64,000 bases of DNA, from assembly GCF_022539665.2 (NCBI RefSeq), contig NC_081331.1:9827534-9891533 (forward strand), read 5' to 3'. This document shows, in pieces, positions 54,125-64,000 of this stretch; within the stretch, counting starts at the first letter, position 1, and each line of letters begins with the position of its first letter. The notes under the pieces are model-generated. The model was not told the DNA's origin. It did no database searches and saw nothing but the letters and a program-made list of their open reading frames with translations. The stretch is from Daphnia carinata. Lineage: Eukaryota; Arthropoda; Branchiopoda; Diplostraca; Daphniidae. Both the position numbers and the translations under genes were made by a program.

Positions 54125-55356
54125 CTCTCGAGAAACGAGAGCTTTATTGATCGTGGCTACCCTTCTCGCAATGATGGACCCTGGTGGCTCCTTGTCTTTT
54201 CGATCGCGATTCCTTGACGAAGCTTTTGAAACTCGACATTGGCCACCGTTGCGACGGTCCAAAACCACCATTTTATTTTCCCCCTCTTTGATGATCTTTG
54301 ATTTTTTTTTTTTTAATGAATCGCTCCTGAGAGGGGCGTAAAGGATCACGTCGTTTGCAGTTGGCAAATTGTGTCAAATTTCACGTGTGAGAACGATGCG
54401 CTCCCCGTGAAATCCATTTTTCTTTTTTTGCCGATCTATTAAAAAAAGGAAATTAGAAAAAAGAAGATGATAACGAATGAGAGCAAAGGATTCGGATACT
54501 GCCGTGTGTAAGTGATGAGGTTTGATTGAATGCGATCCGTCGAGGGCTTCCAGTCTTGACGTTTTTTTTTTGTTTTTGATTGCTCAGCTCGATGGGCGTG
54601 TAGAGAAAGACAAGGAGAACGAACTCAAAGTTATCAAAAGAAACACCAACAAAAAAGCACACACACACACACAAAAAGAAAAAGCAGTTACAATACAATA
54701 AAAAACAAAATGAAGAGATAAAAAGAAATAAATATCAGTTTGAACTTCCCGGGGGGGGGGGGGAGGTCTAGATTGAGTTGAAGGGTGGATAGATGTTATC
54801 GTTTTCTTGGAGGGATTCCATGTAGACTTCTGGACTACTGATTTTCATCATATCCTTTTTGTATCTATTTCTTTTCTTTTCTTTTTTTTTTACTCCCATT
54901 TTCTCCTCACTTTGTTTCAATCCGTCCCGGCCCAGTGAACCGGATTTGCAAAAAATCCTCCAAAATAGACGAGGAAAACTGGTTCGAATGAATCACTATT
55001 TTTTTTTTTTTTGTTCTTTTTTCCGGCTGTCTAAAAATATTGTTATTAAAACTACCGGTCGCATTTTTTTTTTCCGCCCCTTTTACTTTTTTTTTTTTAA
55101 AGCAGGAAGTGCAGGCAACTCTTTAATATTCAAATCCCCACAGTAAAAAAAAAAAAAAAAGTAAACATCAATCCGTTCCCGTCGTAGGCACCTCGCCTAT
55201 ATGGGGGGGGGGGGGGACCGTTAAGGGGGCAATGAATTGTCGGATGGCAAGGCAGTTTTTTGGTGAAGATTTTTTTTAAGTGACGAAGACAATCGATTTG
55301 ACGGGGAGAAAGAAGCCGGAGCAGGGCCACCGGGAGCGGAATGTTGACAATCCCCA

Positions 55357-55395
55357 GACACACACACACATACACACACACGCGCGCGCGCGCGC
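55357..55395. repeat. (AC)n-(GC)n compound microsatellite
   Basis: An AC run passes directly into about eight CG/GC dinucleotides. The alternating purine-pyrimidine GC part is a typical Z-DNA-prone sequence. Confidence 0.85.
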
Positions 55396-58300
55396 GGAAT
55401 ATCAACTCTGGGGTGTCTTTTTTAGTGAGGTGGGCTAAAAAATAAAAAAAAAAAAGGAGCGAGACGGGACTGAGAACCCATAACCGTATAATCTGTTCGG
55501 AATGTTGTTTTATTTGTTTACTTATTCTGATATTGAAGACAAAAAAAAAAGAAAAATGGGTTGTCACAACCGGATGCTTGTCACGGACCCAGTTCTTAAA
55601 TAAGAGGCATAACCGAGCGTTTTGAGAGAGGCAGATTGGATTCAAATTTGGCAAGAAACTGACGAAGGGAGTCTTCTATTTGCCTCCTCTCTCTTATTTA
55701 TTTATTTTTTTTTTTTTTGTTCTTTTTGAAGATCCAAGTGCCGGAGCCAAGTTTCTGAAATGGGGGTAGATGGGGGGGATATCATTGGACGATGATCTGT
55801 TAGATGGTCCATCGTTGTTTCTCATGCACGATGGTCTCTCAACGTGTCGGTTGAGATTCGGAACGTTTGGCGCAATAAAAAGAAGAAAATCAAGAAAGAA
55901 AATTGTGTAGAGGATGAAGTAGAAGCAAAAGAAATGGTTTTGCTTGCTGGTTGCCAGGACTGGCGTCATCCATCACTCTGTCGTCCGGATCTCTAGGACC
56001 CCCCCCCCTAAGCTTTAAGCAGTGAGAGCCAGAGAGTAGATGAAGTAGTGGGGGGAGGCAGAGAAAAAAAAAAAAAGGACAAAAGTAGGAAAGCGAAGGA
56101 AGAAGAACAACTCCCACCGTCTTTTTTTTTTTTTTTTTTTTTTGTTGGCAAAACTGCAAATAGCGAAGTGGATTCGAGGCCGACTTGGCCGGCCAGGAAG
56201 AAGAGGAAGGCGAATGATGAACGATGCACTTGCGCTAGCTCCTTGTGCAACGGCCTTATTAACTATCAACGCGATCACGTTCCCCGCTCTTGCTCCAGGT
56301 TTCTCTTTTCCTTTTTCTTTTCTTTTCTTATTTGATTTATTTATTTCGTTCCGTTATTCGGCCGTTTTTTTTTTTGGCTTTCTTTCGTTCGTTTCCAATG
56401 TCTGATTGAAGTTACTACCACTAGAGAGCTCTGCCTGTATCTAAAAAAAAAAAAAATAAAAATAACAATAATAATAATAATAAATAAGTAAATGATGTCA
56501 TACAAGATGGACGGCTATCCGAAACCTTAACGTGAACGTTATACACGACATCGATTTCCTTCTTTCCGGGGGAGTTTCCGATTCAACCGAGTTTTAAAGG
56601 TTTTGCTTTTGCGTGAATTCGGGATTATCGATTGCCATGGCAGTATGTAATAGACGCATATGAATCCAAGTATCACGAAGCAATGAAGAAGACGGAGTCA
56701 ATGACAAAAAAAAAAAAAAATGAAAATCAAATCAAAATGAAAAAAAGGGGGTGGGTGGGAGGGATATGTATTCTATTTATAGAGGCTCGTTGGTCTGCGG
56801 AAATTCCCATTGTTTTGGAGGGTCTCTCTCTCTCTTTCTCTCCTTTCCTTCCTTACTTTCGTCCTTTCGCTCTGCCGGTTCAGCAAGCCGGATCGTTATT
56901 CTCGCTGTTCGCGCGACGGATTCTGTTCCCCATCCCCTCCACTCCCCCTACTCCCGTTCATAGCAAAAGAGAGAAGCCTCCACCCTCCGTTCTTCACCTT
57001 ACCCTCCCCCCTCCTAAAAAGAATCGACCGTCCAGTCGGTTTGGTTCTCGAATCGACTGGCGGCTGCTTCTGCGAATCCACCAATCAGCCTGCACGGATC
57101 CGTCCCGTCCGCCCACCGCCACCAACACCCGAGGACTTCACTTTCACGCCCGTCCCTGTCGATTTCGTGCGGACTCGGCTGAGCTTTGAGCGGGAAGACT
57201 TATTGTTCCGCCTACATATAAGCTGCGTTATTCTTTTTTTTTTTTTTTTCTTTCCTTAACCCCCCCCCCCCCCCTTCTGTTTTCTTCCGTTCGTTCGTTT
57301 CCTTTTTTTTTTATTATGCGAACTACTAAACTGCGGTCATCGATTTCAGATCCGTGCGTTTTTATTTTGTTATTTTCGGTCTCTTTTATTTCTGCCAATT
57401 TTTTTTATTTTTATTATTCATTTGTGTGACTCGTTTTTTTTTTTTTTTTCCTTTTTGTTTTATCTGGAATCATAATAATAGTGAAGTAGTCGTGAAGGGT
57501 TACGCTATTTGATATGATGGATCTGTTTCAGCACTTAAACCATATGGCGTGGAGAGCGATTTGGGGGGGGGGGAGTTCTCTTTTTGATTTGTTGTGCAAT
57601 GTGTTGTCCTGTTTGTATGTGTGTCTGCGTGCGCTCGTGCTCTCTCTCTATTCGACATGTCAAATATCCGTCGAGAGATGAAGGAAAAAGGAATGAAAGG
57701 ACCCTGAACTCATCGCCATTCCTCTTTTGCCTTACAACCTCGTCAGAACACCCGCCCCACCCTACGCTCCGTTCATTTTTTTTTGTGGGGGGGTGGAGGG
57801 AGGGAGAGGGAGGGTGGTTTTTATCGATCGTGAAAAAGCTAGGCCACCCACCGCCACTCCCGAGACCTATTCGTTTAGATGGGAAGAAGCAAAATAAAAA
57901 GAAAAAAAAACGGATGGGTTGGGCGGAAACGAAGCATCTTGTTGTTTTTGCTTTAACGTGACAATAGACGACAATGGAATGCGTCTGACGAGATTTGATA
58001 GAATTTCGATTTTTTTTTTGTTGTTTGTGTGTGTGTGTGTGGTTAAGTGCTGGAGTAGATCGATGTGCAGTTGTTTTTGATCACCTGTCGCAATGAACCA
58101 TCAGTATGGTGGAATAGGACGTTCCGACACACCTGTCCATGCACAGATGGGGCCGCACTGACTGACCGGACTGTCAATACGGATATGGGGAGGACAGTTG
58201 GTGATTGTGTAAGCATTCTTTTTTTTTTTTTTTTTTTTTTTAGGGTTTGTTTGGTCGGTTCTCAGGGTGGGGAGAGTGTACTGTCGTATCCGGTTTAAGG

Positions 58301-58831
58301 TTCGAGTCCACCTTTTGACTTTTGTCTTTTTTCTTTTTTTCTTGAAGGCTGACTATCAATCACGTTTTCTTATATTGACGTGGAGTTTAAAAAAAAGGGA
58401 AGAAAACAAATTTGCATTTGTTCTGATATCGGATAAAAACAAGCACCTTCGATTGGTAGCCATTTTGTGGCGGGGCAAATGGAAAAAAAAAACAGGATTG
58501 CGCCGTGTCGTGTGTTACCCTCGGCCGTCCTTACGTCCTGAATGGAACAACAGCAACAAAAAAAAAATATATATATATATCGGTTGCCAACAACAACAAA
58601 ATAGAGGGTCCCGAAAATGAAATGAGAAATCAAAAGAAAAAGAAAACGAAAAAAAAAAGAACAAAAGAATCAAGCAACCGAAGAAATCAAGAAAGAAAAA
58701 ATCGGTCAAACGCAAAAAAAAAAAAACAACAAAAGGAGAGGAGCAACATGGAAAAGCACAACGACATAGGGGGGGGGGGGAGAGAGAGAGCTGGACGATT
58801 AGCATTTATATTGATCCCGAGAGATAGATGC

Positions 58832-58833
<2 letters not shown>

Positions 58834-58869
<36 letters not shown>
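58834..58869. repeat. (GT)n microsatellite
   Basis: This is a run of about 17 GT units followed by TATATATGTC. Similar GT/AC runs are at 60,440-60,466, 60,631-60,683, 62,453-62,471, 63,119-63,148 and 63,884-63,910. Confidence 0.9.
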
Positions 58870-58877
<8 letters not shown>

Positions 58878-60465
58878 CTCTCTCTCTCATTGGAAGCGAA
58901 TGTGTGTGCGCCGAGCAGTCCTGCCTCGACATTGTGTAGCGGGAGGGCAAGCGGGAAACTGGTGCCGATGTTCGTGAATGCACCACCATCTGTCCTCGTT
59001 ACGCATGCATGAAAATAAAACGGGGCCGGCCGAGTTTTGCACCGTTTTGCACGTAGTCTGGAGGAAGACTGTCGAGCATTAGGCCATTTCGAACAGAAAT
59101 TGTAGGCCGACGGTGTTTGACACATCAACATTCTACGAACGATGAGATTTAAGAATTTGGTTTGGTTTTAAAGCGAGGACAAGGAAGAGTGGCAATGACG
59201 CAAAGGAAATTGGGATTGGGGTTTTAAAAAAAAAAAAAAATAAAATAAAAAATAAGCCCATTGGTATTCAAAGAAGGGACGGGCAGGCCTGTAATGCGAT
59301 GAAAGTAGACCGGGGTATATGGTTGGGACTGGCCCGGTGGCCCCCGTTTTGTTTTATTCAGAACAATTTTTTTTTAAGATTTGAACTTGAACTCTTGGCA
59401 ATTCTCTTGTGTTGCGTCTGTGACGATGTGATAGAAAAAAAAAGAAGAAAAGCTTTCATGCAGGTGTTTAGAGAATAGTAGAGGGAAAATAATAAAAAAA
59501 AAAAAAAGGGCGACGAGATAAAAGTATGAGAAAAGAAAATCACAGGGAACAGAGTCGCCGACGTCATCCAACTGCTGGCCAGTGGATGCGATACGTAGCG
59601 CTGACTGGTGGCGGGTACCGGCGGCTTTATCGACCCGTCCCGATGAAAAAATGTTGGAAACTTCTTTCCTTCTCTTTATCTTTTTTATTATTATTATTAT
59701 TTTTTTCTTATTCTTTTCTTTTTTTTGTACGTGTGTGTGTGTGTGTGTCTCTGTGTATTCTCGTTTTTTTCTATTTTGTTTCTTCCTTTTTCTTTTTTTT
59801 TTTCGGCTCCGTTTCTTTTATATTTTGAGTGCGCGCACAGCTCTTTGATACACAGGCGGGATACGATGAGCCGAGCCTAATAGTAGCAGCATGCTGGTCG
59901 GAACGAGCAACTCTGCTTTTGGGTAATAGTGGCAACACCCTATACACCCGTACAGGCCATACTGTAGCATACACACACACACACACATAGACACACACAG
60001 ACACACACAGAGGCTAGCGGGATTTTTGGTGACTTGTCGGCAGTGCAAGTATACCCTTTGCAAGAAGAAGAAGCGAAAAAGAGCGAGGGGGGGACCGAGC
60101 AAGAGCCGCGTAGCTCTGCTGTAGCTATAGCCGCCGGAAAGAGAGGGTGGAGGGGGAGTAGGTGAAAGAGTAGGAGCCGGAGAAGACGTTGAGGCAGCGC
60201 TCCCCGCTAGTGCACGGTCGAGGCGTTGCGCACCACCCCCGGTGTCCCCCGGCAAGCGGCTCGTGCTTGTGGTGCGTGTGTGTCAGTGTGTTTGTGTGTC
60301 TGGTGTGTTTACGCGTGTGGAGAACTCCCCCACCCCACCCCTTCCTATTTTTTTTTTCCCCTTTTTCCTATCTTTATATCCCCCCTTGTATTTTTCTACC
60401 CTTATCTACTACACGGCCATCCAGTTGTTCTCCTTCGAGAAGGAACACACACACACACACACACA

Positions 60466-60484
60466 CGTACGTACGTACGTACGT
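60466..60484. repeat. (ACGT)n tetranucleotide run
   Basis: Nearly five copies of a self-complementary ACGT/GTAC unit follow an AC run. The tract is palindromic throughout. The matching position in copy 3 (30,354-30,363) has only CACACACGTA, so the expansion is specific to this copy. Confidence 0.85.
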
Positions 60485-60643
60485 AAGAAGAAGAAAGAAG
60501 GAGAGGCAAAGTGTTTGTGAGTGCGTGTGTGTCGTGTCGGTGAGTCAGTCAATCATCTCACTGATTACACACCGAATTAGCCGCAGAATTTGATCCCACC
60601 TTGCCCTATCCATCTCGTCTCGTCGAGGACAAACACACACACA

Positions 60644-60686
<43 letters not shown>

Positions 60687-62820
60687 AAAAATAAAAGCAA
60701 ATAAGGAATTGAGGCGTTCTTGTTCAACGGCCACAGCGGTGTGTGTGTGTGTTGCGTGTTTGTGGTGGTATCGCGCCAATGTGTACATGTGCGAGTGCCC
60801 ATCTTTTGCGGCCGTGATCATAAACAGGATTGCCGACAAGGGAGACGTCGAAAGAGAAAAGAGACACGATTTTCTTCTCACCTCCACTTTTTGATGTAAT
60901 TATCAGATTGATTTGAATTTCTTGTTTTATTTATTATTATATTTCGCCAGTGCGAAGTCCTTTGATTTTTTTTTTTTTTTTTTTTTTTTTTTCGCTTCTT
61001 GTTTCAGCCATTTTGTCTCCACCCTTTTTGTCTGGTTTAACTTTGATGATGTCACGTGCGGGACGGCGGATTGGTAGCGACGCGCGTGCGCTACCCCGCC
61101 GGACTTGTCCCCTCGAGACGCAAGCGCGCACTCTCTTCCTCGCACTTACTTTTCTTTTTCTCTTCTTAATCTCTTACGTTTTTTGTTTTTTTTTTTTCTC
61201 TTATGCCCGGCTTTTCATTAGGACAGTAATCCACTTCCTCTTTTTATACCTTTCGTTTAATTCAAGAGTTCGTTTCTTGTTGTACCTCCTTTTGTTTTTC
61301 TTTTTTTGTTTTTTTTTTCTCAATTCATTTGCGTTCGATAGCATTTGTTTTCGGAGAGGCCAACGAGAATAGACATACCGGAAGTGCAGAATGTATTTTC
61401 AGTTCATCACAAAACTGGCCGCCCCCCTTTGTATTGTTGCCGCCGTTTGGCAGAGTATCTTTTTTAAACCGAGACTCGTTTTATTTTTATTATTTGATTT
61501 TTTTGTTAAACTTAAAAAAAAAAAAAAAAAAAAAAAAAACATAAAAATAAAAATAAATTCTCCTGGAAACTCGTGTCGGTTCCCGTTCAAAAACAAGTCT
61601 TGTCTCCTATGCTCTGTCTTTTAGTATTTTTAGCCATTCAGCTCTTTCTCGTCTGCCGTATTCATTCCCTTCCCCCCTTTTTTTTTTTTTTTTTTCTTTT
61701 TTGAAAGTATGCGTGAAACTAGCGAGTTCTACACACGTTGCCTCACGAAAACCGAAAATAGCGAAGGTCTGTGTGCGGGCCGGCCTTTTTCTTTTCTTTT
61801 CTATTTTTTTTTATATTCCGAGCTCATGAAAAACAATTGAATCCGGAGCCAGATGGCGACGCGAATAGTGAACTATACGTCCCCTCTTTTTTTTTTTCTC
61901 GTTATCTTTGTCAAAACAGTTTGCGAGAACCCGGTTGGCGGAGTAGATAATAATAATAATAATAATTTAAAAAACAAAAAAAAAAAAAACGAGGTTGTCT
62001 TTCGTCAAACAAATTGAAAGTTACGCTCGTGTTTTCGCTACTTCACTTGCTACCGTACTGCCTCCCGTTCCAAATTGGACTGCTATAATGCGTGTTGTTT
62101 TGTTCCAAAGCAGAACAAGGTTTTCTACTACGAAAAGATGTTAAACAAAATGTAAAACAAAAAAAAAAAAAAAAAAAAAAAAAAAGGGGGAGGGGGGTGG
62201 AGGTTAGCAATTACTCGAAGGGTCAGCAAGGCACTTGGATATTTATACGTAACACAGCTCTTTCAAATACAAGGAGGATTCCTAGTACAAAACGCGAGTG
62301 TTTTGAATTCGCCATTGTTACTTGTACCAGCTTTTCTTGGAGGTATTGAGAGAGTGGGGGGGGGGGGGGGGGAGGGAGCGGGGGGGAGAGGACTTGTTTG
62401 TATGGGACCCCCAATTGTTTGGCTCAGTTGGACTGGAATTTCGTTCGGTGTTGTGTGTGTGTGTGTGTGTGTATGTACGTATGTGTCTCTGCATCGGGAC
62501 GGTCGTGTTCCAGCGTGAAATGGTTTCTGCCCTGCATTTTTGTTTTGTTTGTGTTTTTTAACACTTGCCCCCCCCCCCTCCCCGCGCGTTCCCATGGACC
62601 CTAGTTCCACGCAAACACTCTTGTTGTTGTTTTTTTTCTTACATCGTTCAACTGCGTGTAACGACGTAAGTGTGTGTGTATTTACACAAGGTGAATTTGT
62701 AGCTAGGGCGCTGTAACATTTCGTTAGCCCGTCCTTACCTTTCAGCCTTTTCTTTGATTGCCCCGCTCGATCCCGCACTCAGCTCGGTTTACTTTTGGAC
62801 CGAACGCCGTAGCGTTCAAA

Positions 62821-62851
<31 letters not shown>

Positions 62852-63116
62852 AGTTTAGTTTAGTTTAGTTTAGTTGTAAGGCAACGTGTTTTTTTTTTAT
62901 TTACTTATTTTTTTTTTTTTACCGAATTGACATGTGCCCTTAGAGAAAAAAAAAAAAATTCGAAAACAATCGAAATAGAGACACGATAATGGTGGTAGGT
63001 ACAGTTGATGGTGCGAGTTACGCGTACAAGCTGCTGGCGCCTTGCGTTCTATTGTTAGATCGGAAGTGATGCCCTCGTTCGCCAATACCCTCGTTCATTT
63101 GCCTTTCCCTCTCCCA

Positions 63117-63150
<34 letters not shown>

Positions 63151-63272
63151 CCACCTACTGGACAAGTGGGCCATCCCGGTCCTTTTTTTTTTTTCTTTTT
63201 TTTTTGTGCAGAAGACGCCAGCTGTGTCCGTCGGTTTTCGTGGATCCTAGCTAATGAAATGATTTCATTTCA

Positions 63273-63317
<45 letters not shown>

Positions 63318-63549
63318 GATAGAGAGCTTGAAGGGGAAGGGTAGAGCTATTTTGGAAAGACAACAAAAGTCATCTGGTCTGAAAAAAAAAAAAAAAAATA
63401 AAAAGAAATAAAATTTCGACTGGAGCTGTTTTGCTTCGTGCTCCCGGTTTTCCGCCCCTCTCATCTTGCACCGCTACCAGTTTTAGATGGGCTGGATGTA
63501 AATACAACCTGTCTCTCTAAATATTTCCTTCCTCCCCCCCCCCCCCCCT

Positions 63550-63587
<38 letters not shown>

Positions 63588-64000
63588 GCTGGAACGTTCC
63601 AGTTACGCAGCGATCCTAAATTAAACGTTTTTTTTTATCGTGATTTTTTTTATTTCGACGCTCGCGCCATGACGTCGTGTTTTTTTTTTTTTTTTTTTTT
63701 TTTTTTAATGCCTGACACAATTTGACATGCAGAACGTCAGGCCGACTCTTCCGTGTACCTCTCGCAGACGTTTCTCTCTCCCTTTTTCTTTTTAACTCCA
63801 AAAAAAGGAACAAATCCCCCTACACTTTCAAAGCTCTTGACCAGGTGTGTTTCTTTTTTTTTTTTTTTTTTTATGCGAAGCTATACTACACACACACACA
63901 CACACACACGAGAAAGAGGAATGTATGTATAATTCATGAGCATGCAAATGCCGGTGGGCCGTTGTCGTCACTGATGTTGACGTCACGGGATTTAGACGGT

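Larger units (their letters stand above)
50160..63670 (+). repeat. CBP upstream block, full-length copy 5
   Basis: This 13.5-kb region contains, in order, all the segments scattered through copies 1 to 4. 50,200-50,550 matches 15,440 and 27,765. 52,010-52,700 matches 16,790, 28,300 and 25,010. 57,740-58,360 matches 17,100 and 28,890. 59,150-60,960 matches 29,165-30,590. 63,405-63,670 matches 18,245-18,460. No coding exon is recognised. As the longest and most complete version it is probably the 5' flank, 5' UTR or first intron of the parental CBP gene. It is very rich in poly-T, poly-A and poly-G runs and GT/AC microsatellites. Confidence 0.75.

Noticed and set aside
54027-54341. Open frames of 80-185 codons in 52-63 kb
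   Set aside because: They run through poly-T, TC and GT tracts (Phe-, Ser-, Val/Cys-rich) and are not conserved in the other copies of the block.
62846-62874. TTTAG pentamer run next to a TERT-containing region
   Set aside because: Arthropod telomere repeat is TTAGG; this is TTTAG, only about five units, embedded in poly-T sequence, so it is a simple repeat.

Overview
The window is nuclear DNA of an animal, most likely an arthropod and plausibly a branchiopod crustacean such as Daphnia. The reasons are spliced genes with very short GT-AG introns (mostly 45-110 bp), animal-only families (CBP/p300, FAM107, SLC25A26, TERT) and long homopolymer and GT/AC microsatellite tracts. The species is an inference.

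Layout. (1) 1-9,330: homopolymer-rich DNA with no supportable gene, probably 5' flank or intron of the next gene. (2) 9,331-10,323 (+): FAM107 family gene. (3) 12,837-14,312: decayed copies of the NUP205 3' end and of SLC25A26. (4) 14,556-15,034: inverted-repeat element with tRNA-like arms. (5) 15,435-26,220: duplication unit 1 with CBP paralog A. (6) 26,250-26,561: a third CBP fragment. (7) 27,700-40,720: duplication unit 2 with CBP paralog B. (8) 40,406-41,816: 5'-truncated NUP205 pseudogene. (9) 42,221-43,371 (-): intact mitochondrial SAM carrier SLC25A26. (10) 44,420-45,144 (+): small Cys-rich single-pass membrane protein. (11) 45,523-48,780 (-): telomerase reverse transcriptase with TEN, RNA-binding, RT and thumb domains. 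(12) 50,160-63,670: the longest version of the repeated non-coding block that lies upstream of both CBP paralogs. It suggests that the parental CBP gene lies just right of the window.

The central story is a tandem array of the unit NUP205 tail - SLC25A26 - (membrane gene - TERT) - CBP upstream block - CBP. The right-hand unit keeps SLC25A26, the membrane gene and TERT intact; the left units have lost or broken them. Both CBP paralogs keep bromodomain, PHD/RING, acetyltransferase core and ZZ. Both lack the KIX domain and carry the same two stop codons before the first usable Met, so they derive from one already altered copy. Paralog B has also lost most of TAZ2 and has amplified its C-terminal nuclear-coactivator-binding domain (NCBD) into a tandem array. 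This is a family of domain-edited acetyltransferase paralogs shaped by deletion, internal duplication and apparent gene conversion.
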